In this document: positions 23,442 to 33,919 of the stretch, one piece after another
Layout of the letters: the number at the start of each line of letters is the position of its first letter
Numbering within the stretch: position 1 is the first letter of the stretch
DNA from: Isoetes taiwanensis
Taxonomy: Eukaryota > Streptophyta > Lycopodiopsida > Isoetales > Isoetaceae
Direction: 5' to 3'
NCBI GenBank assembly: GCA_021234155.1
Contig: JAJEKV010000080.1
Location: 3,335,867-3,399,866 of the forward strand
Length of the DNA: 64,000 bases
The notes under the pieces: generated by a model
Told to the model about the DNA's origin: nothing
Databases searched by the model: none
What the model saw: the letters and a program-made list of their open reading frames with translations, nothing else
Translations under genes and position numbers: made by a program

Positions 23442-24505
23442 CAGAGGGCCGGTAGCTTAATGGTAGAGTACTTGGCTTGCAAGTAAGAGGTCTTGGGTTC
23501 GATCCCCAGCCTATCCACCCAATTATAGAAAACTCATTTCTCAACATGGTATCTGAGCTATGGTGTCTCCAATGGTGTAGGGGTGAGAATGAGCAAAGCT
23601 TGGCCAGTGGAAAGCCCAACTTCCCCAGTGGTGGAGTTGCCCAAAGAGGGGAACATATGGATTGTGGTGAAGGCTAGAATAGATTGGTGTGCCCATTAAG
23701 GGGAAATATTGGAGTATTAGTGTTAGTGCCTACTAGTGACATTATAGGTTATGGTATTAGCATCAAATATAATAGCACCTTTAATGTCACAAATTCTGTC
23801 AATGTTTATGTGGCCATAGTATGTGCCATAAAAGATGTTACTATTAGTATCATCAATATTTTCAAATATTGTACCAGTAGTTCTGTTCAAACATTATGTC
23901 AGTTCATGTAGTGATATTACAGATAACACATGGGAAGGACTAACACTCATTGGTTGTACTGATGTTCATTACATGTAATATACAATTCTAAAATCAAGCT
24001 ATAAGGATGGCACTTGAATGGTTTTGATGGCTACAAATAGTAGGCGCCATGTGGAATTTTTTCATATTTTTGTAATGCATGGGAATTTCCTGCAACATGT
24101 TATGCACCATTCTTTTCGTATTAATATTGCAAAACAAAAATGATCTATATTGGGCATAAGAGATTTGACTAATGGCTGAAAATTGTGGGAAAGTCTATAG
24201 GCTTCCACCCTATATAAAACATCATTAGTGGGAGGCAAGTGGAGGCAAACATCAACTGCCTTTCTAAATAACAAAGTAGTGTCTCTTCCAGTTCATTTTA
24301 CTTGATTGTCGGAATGACATATTAACAGTGGAAGAAAAGTACACATTGGTTTGCCATTGATACACATGATATTTGGGCCTTTGAAGGCCAAATATAAGTG
24401 AGAAAAACTAATCAACCAACCACCCCTAAAAAATTTTTGCACCCTGTTGTAATTGTTGGACTTGTCTTATAAAAGTCTGTACATGTTTTTGTTAGGGGGA
24501 GGCAG
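23442..24505 (+). mobile_element. Probable 3' internal part of element X, starting with a tRNA-like segment
   Basis: This stretch has no recognisable protein. It ends in a purine tract (GTTAGGGGGAGGCAG, 24,491-24,505) right before the X LTR start at 24,506, as expected for the 3' internal end of an LTR element. At its left edge a tRNA-like sequence abuts the reversed Y protease. TGGTATCTGAGC (23,546-23,557) resembles a primer-binding site. The junction near 23,442 is the proposed inversion breakpoint. Confidence 0.45.
23446..23518 (+). repeat. tRNA-like segment (degenerate tRNA-Ala(UGC)-like or SINE head)
   Basis: It has an A box (TAGCTTAATGG, 23,453-23,463), an anticodon-type loop CTTGCAA that would give UGC, and a perfect B box (GGTTCGATCCC, 23,496-23,506). 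The T arm pairs (TTGGG with CCCAG), but the acceptor stem has two mismatches and the anticodon stem is weak. No T-run terminator follows. It is most likely a tRNA-derived repeat or tRNA pseudogene, not a working tRNA. Confidence 0.5.
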
Positions 24506-24566
24506 TGTTAACCACCTAGTGGTTAACATTGTGCACATGCTAGGCATCAATGGTGGAAGACTACAC
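24506..24566 (+). repeat. X LTR, plus copy, start part (split by copia)
   Basis: It begins TGTTAACCACCTAGTGG and includes a near-palindrome around GTTAACCAC. The LTR is cut by the copia element after TACAC (24,562-24,566) and continues at 30,063. Confidence 0.8.
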
Positions 24567-25139
24567 TGTTGTGGTTGTCATGTAATAATTGTAAATGATA
24601 TTCTATTCTAATCTATGAGAAGCAGTGGCAGTAGATTAGAGTTGATCTATGAGAAGCAGTGGCAGTAGATCAACCTGGAGAAGTATGGAAAAATATGTGG
24701 AAACAGTAAGGTGGCGGGCAGGTACTACCCTGATGTCCAGAAAGCTCGTGATACCCCCTGCCCGCCACTTAGGGTTTTGGGTTGACTGGTCAAACTGGTC
24801 AAAGTCAATGACAGCTGGAAAATGAGGACAGCAGGGCATCCGAATATTTAGGCAAGTTGGAAAATCTTCTATATGCAGGACATGCACATTTTGACAAGTG
24901 TAGATATCCAGGTTGATCAGAATAGATATAAAATGAATGATATGCATAGAGATGGTTAGCAGAGCGCAGAGATATGTGCGAGTAAACGGAGTTGTATTTT
25001 TGTAAAAGGTTTTTGGATGAGTGACCATATTTTGGCCTCCATGAACCTAAGCTTTTATAAGCCTTGTTTATAAAGTTATCTAGCAAATTTGGTGAATAAA
25101 GTTATTGTTATACTGACTATTTCTGGAACAATTTCTACA
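24567..25139 (+). repeat. 5' LTR of copia element
   Basis: 573-bp direct repeat of 29,485-30,057. Compared with the 3' copy it differs mainly where it reads GCAGTGGCAGTAG and GGACAGCAGGGC. Confidence 0.93.
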
Positions 25140-25140
25140 G

Positions 25141-25152
25141 TGGTATCAGAGC
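25141..25152 (+). other. Primer-binding site of copia element (tRNA-iMet type)
   Basis: TGGTATCAGAGC lies one base after the 5' LTR and 14 bases before the gag ATG at 25,167. Confidence 0.92.
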
Positions 25153-25166
25153 TAAGGTGACTCAGG

Positions 25167-26290
25167 ATGTCAACCAGATTCGGTGCCAATTTGTTAGCAA
25201 CTGTTGAAATGTTTAAAGGTGACACTGGTTTTCAAATTTGGAAAGAAGGAATTGAATCTGTTTTAAAGTTTGAGAATCTTTGGGGCTTAATTGATGGCAG
25301 TACATTTGCCATGGCTACTTCTGCATCCCCTGCAAGATCTGGTACTGCAGGTACTAATCCAGGAGGTGGTCTCACTGTGAGTGCAAGTGCAAGCTCAGGT
25401 GGTGAAAGCTCGGGTGGTGAAAGCTCGGGTGGTGGATCTATTGTTGGTGGAGGTAGCTCTGCAATTCAAATTTGATGCCACTAAAATAATGGAGGCCCAA
25501 GCCATTATTATGAGCAAGGTAGGAACTGCTTTGAAATTAAAATTGAGAGGTAAACAGCCAAAGGAGATGTGGGAATATATGATTAAACATTTTGAAATCA
25601 AGAGTTCATCCCAGATAGATGTTTTGGAAAAACAACTTAGAAGACTTAAGTTGTTTGAAAAAGACAATATAACTGAGTTTATGGAGAAATTTGAGTCCAT
25701 AATTGCAGACTTAGAAGGTGCAGGATCTATTGTGAATGATCAAAATCAAATTCTGTACTTAGCCAAGTCAGTTTCTCATAATTCTCATTTAGCTACACTA
25801 ATTAGGAATGTGGCTACTAGCAAAGAGCATGTTGTCAAAATGATTCAAAGCGAGTTTGAATGACTCGAAAGGGGTTTTGATGGTGAAGAGAAATCACCGA
25901 AGTACTATATGAAAGGGAAGTTTAAAAGGGTGTAAGTACTCGTAAATCAATAAAAAGATAAAATAGGGCCATGTTTTAAATGTAAAGGTATGGTCATTTA
26001 AAAGCTAATTGTACTTTTGAGGGGCAAGGTGTTCAAGTGTTTTAACCGTGATGGTAAATGACATTTGGCTTGAATGTCCAAGTCCTAAATCTTCATCTGG
26101 AAGAGGGAGAGGTCGTGCCAGAACTGGAGGCAGGGGGAGAGGGAGGTTTCAACCAAGTATGAATCTGGTAAAAGAGGAAAGTATTGAAGAAGCTAGCAGT
26201 GGAGATGAAATTTTTGAGGTAACGTGTAATCATGTCTCAAATAATGTTCCTACTTCAAAATCCTTGCATGACAATTTTGTGTGATAGATT
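25167..26290 (+). pseudogene. Copia gag
   Basis: The start at 25,167 follows the primer site (MSTRFGANLLATVEMFKGD). A Gly/Ser-rich stretch (25,325-25,460) ends in a frameshift near 25,450, after which the UBN2-type gag core is open (KIMEAQAIIMSKVG; KEMWEYMIKHFE; VLEKQLRRLKLFEKDNITEF). Two degenerate zinc-knuckle stretches lie at about 25,965-26,080, followed by a Gly/Arg-rich basic run (about 26,096-26,150). Stops at 25,861 and in the knuckle region break the frame. Confidence 0.75.
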
Positions 26291-26590
26291 CGGGGAGAAA
26301 AAGTGTAGTCTTCAAGCCAAAATGCCTTGGTGTGTAAAGAAAGTTGGGCATGTACAGGTTGGGAGATGGTGGAGTCGGCAGATTAAGGATGTTGGTGTTT
26401 TAGAAATCTTTGATTTACAAAGGGAAAACTGTTAACTTCAGATGTGTTTGTGTGTTCTGGATTAGTAAGAAATTTGATTTCAGTAAAGTCAACTTGTTGA
26501 TCTTGGTTACAAAGTTGTATTTGAAAAACTGGAATGTACTATTTTTCATGATAATGAAATCAAGTTCGTTGGCAGACGTGTTGGTAACTT
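26270..26590 (+). pseudogene. Copia aspartic protease (decayed)
   Basis: The active-site triplet DSG is encoded at 26,287-26,295, within VIDSGRKS, which is the usual plant copia form. The rest is spread over several frames, so the enzyme is not readable through. It lies between the gag basic tail and the integrase. Confidence 0.55.
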
Positions 26591-27674
26591 GTTTGGTTTT
26601 CAATACAGTCATGTTCCATGTCTAAATTCCATTGAATGTACTTCCAAACAAGTTTGGCATACTAGGCTTGGACATACAAATTTCAAGAACCTTGATGCTC
26701 TGGAAAAGAGAGGGTTGATCACCATGACTTCAAATAAGGAAGAGAAGGTTTGTGCTGGCTGTATGCTTGGAAAGCAGACTAGACAAATCTTTAAGAAGTC
26801 AAAACACAGGTCAAAAAGAATTTTAGATTTAATTCACACAGATTTGTGTGGGCCTATAAATGTAACTAGTATATCTGGTTACAAGTATTTTATGACTTTC
26901 ATTGACGATTTCAGTAGAAGAGCTAATTGCTATTTATTGAAATCAAAAGATCAAGCTCTAGATGCTTTTAAAATTTTTGTTGCTAAAGTAGAGTTAGAAA
27001 CTGGAGCAAAGATCAAATGTATCAGATCTGACAGAGGTGGTGAATATCTGTCAGATGAATTTAAATGGTTCTGTGCATCCAAAGGTATTAAAAGACAACT
27101 TACATGTCGGTATTTTCCACAGCAGAATGGAGTGGCAGAAAGGAAAAATAGAACCTTATTAAATGCAGTCAGATCTATGTTGAAGTATTCAGGATTGCCA
27201 ATTTTTGTATGGGATGAGGCACTGAAAACTGCAGTGTTTATTCAAAACAGGTTGCCTTCAATGAGCATAAATGGAGCCATACCTGAAATGCTATGGTCAG
27301 GTAAGGCACTATCTTTTGAAAAATTTAGAACTTATGGTTGTTTGGCTTTTGCACAGGTTCCAGAAGAATTAAGGAAAAAGCTTGATGATCTATCTTATAT
27401 CTGCTATCTGGTAGGCTATGATGAAAATTCAAAGGGATATAGATTATACAATCCAGCTCAAAGGAAAATAATCATTAGCGAGATGTGGTATTTTTTCGAA
27501 AAAATCGGGTTTTACGTAACTATTCCTAAAGTAAATACAAAGGATGGCAAAGAAGCTATGAATAATCAAGAGGAAACTAATAGTCTACATGAAGAGTCAA
27601 TTAAACCTCAAGGAAATACTAGTGTAAATGGTCGACTAAGGTTGCGGATTTTAGTGATGATGATGATGAGGTAG
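26589..27674 (+). CDS. Copia integrase open frame
   Basis: The 361-residue open stretch is part of the polyprotein. It starts with the GAG-pre-integrase zinc-binding unit (WHTRLGHTNFKNL, then CAGCMLGKQTR), followed by the DDE core: IHTDLCGPI, IRSDRGGEY and QQNGVAERKNR supply Asp, Asp and Glu. FRTYGCLAFAQVPEELRKKL and YLVGYDENSKGYRLYNP follow, typical of the copia integrase end. It is the longest intact copia domain here. Confidence 0.88.
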   Translation: MFGFQYSHVPCLNSIECTSKQVWHTRLGHTNFKNLDALEKRGLITMTSNKEEKVCAGCMLGKQTRQIFKKSKHRSKRILDLIHTDLCGPINVTSISGYKYFMTFIDDFSRRANCYLLKSKDQALDAFKIFVAKVELETGAKIKCIRSDRGGEYLSDEFKWFCASKGIKRQLTCRYFPQQNGVAERKNRTLLNAVRSMLKYSGLPIFVWDEALKTAVFIQNRLPSMSINGAIPEMLWSGKALSFEKFRTYGCLAFAQVPEELRKKLDDLSYICYLVGYDENSKGYRLYNPAQRKIIISEMWYFFEKIGFYVTIPKVNTKDGKEAMNNQEETNSLHEESIKPQGNTSVNGRLRLRILVMMMMR

Positions 27675-28049
27675 AACAAGTAGAAGAACCCGCAAAATGG
27701 GACCTGGAAAACCCGCAGAAGATACTCAACATATACATGAAGAAATAGTGGAAAACCAAAAGGAAAAGAAGAACTGGCTAAGCATGATGCTACAGGATGA
27801 AAATAAGGATCTTTGCATTATTTGAAGGATGTTCATGGCGTAAGTAAAAGATTCTTTGGAAAGTGAGGGGAAATAAACACGATTTGATATTCTAGTGCTA
27901 GAAAAATGAAGAGGCTCCAAAAGTTACAATGAGGCCATAAGGAAAAAAATAAAGATGATCGGAGGAAAGCTATGGAAGATGAGATGAACTCATTTTATAG
28001 AACTAATACTATATATACTTGTGGACGCACTGAAAAGTAAAAAAATGTT

Positions 28050-28744
28050 GTAGGAAGCAAATGGATATCTGAGAATTAAACTTGGAGTGATGGAAAATCC
28101 GGAAAATACAAAGCTAGACTTGTTGCTCAAGGATTCACTCAAAAGCAAGGTCAAGTTTTTGATGAAACATTTTCTCCATTAGTAAAGATTAATAGTCTTA
28201 GAATGTTGTTAGCTATTGCAAATTCCAAGACTTAGAGATTCATCATATGGATGTCAAGATGCATTTTTAAATGCTAAATTGGAAGAAGAAATTTATCTAA
28301 AACCAGCCCGGATTTGACAAAATTGAAGGTAAGGTTGGAAGTTGAATCGAAGCTATGTATGGGTTAAAACAGGCTCCTAGAGAATGGTACAAATGTATGG
28401 ATGGCTATTTGCTTGAACAGGGATTTGAGAAGTTTCTGTGTGATGGGAATCTATATAGATTTAGAAGTGGAGATGAATGGTGTGTGATTGCCCTATATGT
28501 AGATGATAACATTATGGTAGCAAAGGGCAAGAATATTCTTTTGCATTGTAAGAATATTTTGAGTAAAAGATTTCAAATGACGGATTTAGGAGAACTGAAG
28601 AGGTTTCTTGAATTGAAGTCTGTAGGGACAAGACAAACAAGACTTTACTCTTTCGGCCAACAAACACATATTACTAATATGTTAAAACTTTTAAAATGCG
28701 TGGATTGTAATGTTGTAGATACTCCATTAGTACCGGACACGTAA
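28050..28744 (+). pseudogene. Copia reverse transcriptase (frameshifted)
   Basis: Fragments in shifting frames to 28,350 give YKARLVAQGFTQKQG and DETFSPLVKI, the normal start of a plant copia RT. From 28,355 one frame is open: MYGLKQAPREWYKCMDGYL, then IALYVDDNIMVA with the catalytic Asp pair, and MTDLGELKRFLELK. A stop at 28,742 ends this part. Confidence 0.8.
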
Positions 28745-28799
28745 TTTTTAGAAGATATGTGCCCAAAATCTGCCGGGAGGTGAGGCAAATGGAAAGAAC

Positions 28800-29440
28800 T
28801 CCCCTACAGATCTTTAATTGGTTGTCTTGCTTATGTGGCTAATTGTACAAGGCCGATATTTCCTTTGTCATCAATTTTATTAAAAAGCATATAATAACAA
28901 TCCCGTGTAGCTCATTGATTGGGCCGCAAAAGGATTTTGAGGTATTTAAAGGGCTCCTTGGAAGTTGAATTATGTACAATCCAAAGCTAAACTTGAACTG
29001 AAAGCATATTGTGATTTAGACTGGGGAGGAGACTTAGATCAAAGAAAATCCACTTCCGGTTATTTAGTCATGTCGTGGGGCACTGTGAGCACGGAAGTGC
29101 AAAAGCGATCTAGCATAACATTTATTCAAGGCGCGGAGGCTGAATCTGATTACTTCGCTTTAGTAGCAAAGGAGTTGATTTGGGAAAGAAGACTCTTAGC
29201 GTAATTGGAAACTCCACAGAATAATCCCACCGCTATTTACTTGTGACAATACAATTGCATAGCTATGTCAAAACCCCATTCTTCACGTAAAGAACAAAGC
29301 ACATTGAAATGGAAGTCCACTTTCTTAGAGACATGGTGAAGAAGAACATGCTACAAATGATATATGTTGCAAACGGATGGACAATTAGTCGATATTCTCA
29401 CCAAGGCACTTACAAATGCCAGGTTTCTCAAGTTAATAAC
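28800..29440 (+). pseudogene. Copia RNase H
   Basis: The open part (28,965-29,204) includes AYCDLDWGGDLDQRKSTSGY and QGAEAESDYFALVAKELIWE, the first Asp and the Glu-rich segment of copia RNase H. Downstream, THIEMEVHFLRDMV-like residues mark the polyprotein end (about 29,295). The beginning (28,800-28,960) is frameshifted. Confidence 0.75.
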
Positions 29441-29484
29441 AATAATCCAAGATAATCGTAATCCGCTTATTACATGAAGGGGAA

Positions 29485-30057
29485 TGTTGTGGTTGTCATG
29501 TAATAATTGTAAGTGATATTCTATTCTAATCTATGAGAAGCGTGGCGAGATTAGAGTTGATCTATGAGAAGCAAAGGATAGATCAACCCGAGAAGTATGG
29601 AAAAATATGTGGAAACAGTAAGGTGGCGGGCAGGTACTACCTTGATGTTGCTAGGCTCGCCAGAAAGCTCGTGATACCCCCTGCCCGCCACTTAGGGTTT
29701 TGGGTTGACTGGTCAAACTAGTCAAAGTCAATGACAGCTGGAAAATGAGGAGGGGCATCCGAATATTTAGGCAAGTTGGAAAATCTTCTATATGCAGGAC
29801 ATGCACGGTTTGACAAGTGTAGATATCCAGGTTGATCAGAATAGATATAAAATGAATGATATGCATAGAGATGGTTAGCAGAGCGCAGAGATATGTGCGA
29901 GTAAACGGAGTTGTATTTTTGTAAAAGGTTTTTGGATGAGTGACCATATTTTGGCTCCATGAACCTAAGCTTTTATAAGCCTTGTTTATAAAGTTATCTA
30001 GCAAATTTGGTGAATAAAGTTATTGTTATACTGACTATTTCTGGAATAATTTCTACA
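29485..30057 (+). repeat. 3' LTR of copia element
   Basis: 573-bp direct repeat of 24,567-25,139, preceded by the purine tract and followed by the TACAC duplication. Confidence 0.93.
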
Positions 30058-30062
30058 TACAC

Positions 30063-30337
30063 TTGGCATGTTTAGGTTAGCATAAATGTAGGGTTTAGAT
30101 TTAGCTAGATGTAGGGCTCAGATTTGCGGTCTACACTATATTAGACCAGAGCCTCTTCAGATGTATTCAGGGTTTATCTCAAGTTTGGAGAGCCTCATTT
30201 GGCGCGCGTTTCCTTCAGTCTTTGTACATATTTATTTCCCTTGTTCTTATTTTGTGGTCATGAGCATTGCAGCGTTGTAGCATTCGCCAGTCATAGACTG
30301 CTACTGCATGGTGTATGCCAAGAACTCACAATTAACA
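30063..30337 (+). repeat. X LTR, plus copy, end part
   Basis: It continues the LTR after the copia insertion and ends ACAATTAACA at 30,337. CACGG (30,338-30,342) follows and matches the complement at 21,173-21,177. Right after it the Y integrase frame resumes. Confidence 0.8.
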
Positions 30338-30342
30338 CACGG

Positions 30343-31320
30343 ACACGACCCTAGACACAGCATTGTTTTTTGCCAAGGAAGTTTTCAGATTGCATGGGAT
30401 GCCAAGAGGGATCATCTCAGATTGAGACCCAAAGTTTGTGAGTGCTCTTTGGAAGAACTTTTTCAACATGATCAACACCAAGATTTGTATGAGCACACAT
30501 ATCATCCTTAAACTTATGGTCAGACATAAAAGACAAACAAAATATTGGAGGACATGTTGAGACACTATGTCTGGAACAAGCAAACTAAGTGGAGGGATTA
30601 TATTTACTTGGTTGAGTTCGCATATAATAGCACTAAGCAAGAATCATCCCAGATGTCCCTATTTATGATCAATTATGGCTATCAATGCCTTACACCAGAT
30701 ATTTGGCACAATCCCATGTCAAAGGTAGAAGTGTCTCAATAGTTGTTGGCAGATATGCAGCAACTAGTGGAAGAGGTTCGAGGATATTTGCTAGCAGCAA
30801 GGAGCCGTCAGAAAAGCTTGGCAGACAAGCATAGGACGGTAAGCGAATTCAAGGTAGATGATAGCATGTGGTTCAAGATAAAGGTGAAGCAAACGAAGCT
30901 CCGCATCGGCAACTGCAAGAAACTTGCTCCAAGGTGGGCGAGACCTTTCAAAATTGTAGAGCGAGTAAGGAGCCAAGCCTATAAGCTCGACTTGCCTGCC
31001 CATCTAAAGGTTCATAAAGTCTTCCACATGAGCCTACTCAAGAGGCACACCCCAAACCCAGAAGAGGTATTGGAGACTCCAACTTTGTTAGAAATGACGG
31101 AGGAACAAATTGAAATAGTTCCTCAATTAATTTTTGACAAAGCGTTCAAGAAAACAAGAAGGTGTCAGTTCCTTCAATATTTGATCAAGTGAAAGCACTT
31201 GCCAGTGGAAGATGTGACATAGATATTGAAGCAAGATCTAGAGAAGCAATACCCACAATTCATGGAGCAGTTCGACAGCCAGATCATCTCCGAATTGGTC
31301 GACGCCAACCCATCAGGTGT
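30343..31320 (+). pseudogene. Element Y integrase C-terminal part and chromodomain
   Basis: The integrase resumes where the reversed half (ending 21,173) breaks off: the codons after ACCACGG continue as DTTLDTALFFAKEVF in shifting frames. From 30,545 it is open: MEDMLRHYVWNKQTKW, YLVEFAYNSTKQ, FMINYGYQCLTPDIWHN; a stop at 30,740 is followed by the C-terminal domain (KLAPRWARPFKIVERV) and a chromodomain (FLQYLIK, stop at 31,191, then HLPVEDVT and DLEKQYPQFM). It is closely related to the element A integrase. Confidence 0.8.
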
Positions 31321-31394
31321 TCTTAGCTTAAGTTGTGTATGCCTTAGTGTTAAGTGCAAGGGGATATGCATTCTAGGCTTGTTGGGATGCATGG

Positions 31395-31870
31395 GCAATG
31401 ATGAGATCCCCTCTTGGGCGTTCTCTAGGCCAGTACACACCGAGAGTGCGCATGAACAAGAGGGTCATATGAGAAGAGTGCGTCATCGTGGGCGATGATG
31501 AGATCATCAGAGATGTTCCCTAGCTTAGACCCTAATGCACTGCAGGTGTGCATGACCAAAGGGATGATGCACGAGTAGGCATGGGATCGTGGGCAATGAT
31601 GGGATCATCGTTAGGATGTTCTCTATGCCACGATGCACGGCATGTGCACACGACCATAGGGGGGTCATGATGAGGTAAGCGTGATCATGCGCGATGATGG
31701 GATCGTCTAAAACGTTCCCTAGCTTAAACCCCAGGGGCATGAGGCACTGTGGGTGTACATGATCAAGGGGATCTTGTACAAGGTAGCACCCAATCAAGGG
31801 GCGATGATAGGATCATCTTAAATGGTCCTTAAGCTCAAATCCTATGGGTCATGATCGAGTGCAAGGTCGT
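31395..31870 (+). repeat. Tandem repeat in the 3' untranslated region of element Y
   Basis: About four diverged copies of a roughly 100-bp unit lie here. Each holds a GCGATGATGGGATCATC-like core, a TTCCCTAGCTTAAACCC-like stretch and a GTGTACATGACCA-like stretch. The same array occurs in element B at about 42,905-43,290. It lies between the chromodomain stop and the 3' LTR. Confidence 0.65.
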
Positions 31871-32293
31871 AGGGGTAACCTTGGGCTAGCATTTCAGCTG
31901 AAGGAGGTAATTAGGAGGGTGATCCCCTAAAATCAGAAACTTAATAACTAAACTAACGTAATGTGCTACTTGTGTAGACCAATGAAGTGGAGCATGAAGG
32001 AGGGAGCACGTTACGAGAAGATAGGAGTCATAGATTTTTTGACTTAACTATGAACTCTTGAACTTGTTATGATAACATTAGGTGCTAACTCTTATAATAA
32101 TAGTTATTAAGGCTATATAATTTTGTCTAAGTATATAAATGTAACCTTACAATTAAGGTTAGAAGTAATTAAGTGGAAGTTGATCCTTTCAATAAAGTCA
32201 AGTTGCTATATTCTTGTTGTGAGTTTTTGCAAGGTTGATGCAGGTTCGTCACGTTACCATAATGCTGAGGACAACATTATCCTTTTTTTGGGA

Positions 32294-33756
32294 TGTGACA
32301 TTCCCCTAAAATATACGATATAAATATGTATATTTCTAGGCCACGTCGCCATACAAGCCTACCTTAGTAGCCTTGTATCTCGTATAAGTGTGGAAGGGAG
32401 CATGGCTAAGTTATTCATATAACTTAGCCAACCTTAGGGATGGAGCATCTTCCACATGGCCCCATCCTATTGGGCACCTGCCACATGGATGCACCCAATT
32501 GGAGCCACGTGGCATGACATGACAACCCTAACCTATAAATGGCCAAACCCTAACCCTAGACCATCTTTCTGGCTCCAACAATCTTGGACTCTTGTTTGCA
32601 CTCCAGAAGGAGTGGGATCCACTTCGAAACCCTTGAAGACCATGGGGACACTGGGCGCAGGAGGGAGTTCCTCAGAAGTAGGTATTTGGAGTAGAGTCCT
32701 TTGTAGATCATCTGGAAGTTGGAATTCCAAATGAGTTAGCATTTCGTATCTCTAGTAGAGCCATTCTAGAACCCTCAGTCTAGATCTTGAATCCTAATCA
32801 ACGGACCCTAACTGTAAGTTAGATGTATGTGATTAGGATTAGATGTTATTTTCATTGTTTATCATGTTACATGGATATATGATGATGGTTGATCATGTTT
32901 GCTTCTCTTGTATAGGGAAGGGGGGTAGAGACCTAGTAGCCATTATTTAGATGATGCTCCCAGTTTAGACCACTTAGTTCCTATTATATGCGGCCTGTGC
33001 ATAAGAGCCCATCCGGTTACAGGGGCTATGGAGTGACTGGGGACCTATAGCGGGCTAGGCCTATAGTCGGCCACTTTGTGTGGGTTGAGTATGGGTCTGA
33101 CACTTCCTGGGTCAATGGTATCGCCCTGACTCTCAAGAGTTGCAGTTGTCGGCCTGACTCTTGTTTCAAGGAGTTCAATCGGGTCAGGACGTGTGTCGTC
33201 ACGATCCTCTAGCCACACATGGAGCCACTAGTCCTCGAGAAGGGGAGATAAACCCTTCCTACCTCATCGGACCGGAGAGATGCAACCCAGAGTAGTCCCA
33301 ATGGGTGATACCATGAGACTACGTCTCCAACAGGTAGTTATAGTCACGCCAGAGCCCGATTTAGCTCATCTACAAAGTATGCACAACGGATGGAGTGGTC
33401 AAACCTAGCCATTGTTTATAGCCAGCCTGCCATTGTTATATCTTGGTCTGCTCTATCTTGAGGCAAAGCCGTCAGTTTACTTTCCTTTACGAGTCTGAGC
33501 ATGGGTAGGAGCTCACATGTTTTATGGTATGTTGTTATTTTTGATGTATCTATGGTTGTATGGATGCGCTACCCTTCGAGGTAACTGGTTATATTGTTAT
33601 AGGAGACGGGCCCGCAAGACACCTCCAAGTTTCCCTACCCGCTCCCTGGCCGTCCCAGGAGCGGGGCAGACGGAGGGCCCATGTAGCAGTCGATGCTGGA
33701 TGGGGGATTTCTCGTAGAGTACGGGCGGGCGTCGTATACTTACGGGGAACGTCACA
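32294..33756 (+). repeat. 3' LTR of element Y
   Basis: The 1,463-bp LTR begins TGTGACATTCCCC and ends AACGTCACA. It is related to the element B LTRs: it shares the CTAAGTTAT-TCAT-ATAACTTAG hairpin, a TATA box (32,534-32,539) followed by a telobox-like AAACCCTAACCCTAG (32,545-32,559), and the GATGCGGCCTGTGCATA-like middle. The matching 5' LTR is not in the window. The flank CCAAT (33,757-33,761) would be one copy of its target duplication. Confidence 0.8.
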
Positions 33757-33919
33757 CCAATTATCATCTCTAATTGAAGATTTATTGTTACCTAGTTTGC
33801 TTTGAAGAAATTGAGTTTTCATGGTCCACCTCCACATACCATTTAGTTTTGGGGCGAACCGCCACATCTCTGGCTTCTACTTCTTCAGTCGCCTTAGCTT
33901 TTTCGTCAAATTCTTCCTC
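33757..33919 (-). mobile_element. LINE fragment (endonuclease-RT linker), left of element B
   Basis: On the minus strand, joined across element B to 45,345-45,404, one frame reads through the insertion: HPHIIDMQQLEEEFDEKAKA, then RPKTKWYVEVDHENS. This has the form of the plant L1-type linker (KTKWxxEGDxNSxFF). The join works only when one TCCTC copy is removed. The fragment is cut on its other side by the Y LTR. Confidence 0.7.

Larger units (their letters stand above)
24567..30057 (+). mobile_element. Ty1/copia retrotransposon in an X LTR
   Basis: The element is 5,491 bp, with LTRs of 573 bp each (24,567-25,139; 29,485-30,057) that begin TGTTGTGG and end TTTCTACA. The 5-bp duplication TACAC flanks it exactly (24,562-24,566; 30,058-30,062), and the empty site is kept in the other X LTR near 21,110. 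A primer site (25,141-25,152), gag, protease, integrase, RT, RNase H and a purine tract GAAGGGGAA (29,476-29,484) follow in copia order. The LTRs are near-identical except at a few CAG-containing words, so insertion is recent. Its frames carry stops and shifts as read. Confidence 0.95.

Noticed and set aside
23446-23518. Functional tRNA-Ala(UGC) gene
   Set aside because: Acceptor and anticodon stems are mispaired and there is no T-run terminator.
24567-30057. Recent, active copia element
   Set aside because: LTRs are near-identical, but gag, protease, RT and RNase H carry stops and shifts as sequenced; activity can be judged only after errors are excluded.
31525-31797. Minus-strand repeat protein
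   Set aside because: It arises from the 3' UTR tandem repeat read antisense; the frame is a by-product of the repeat unit.
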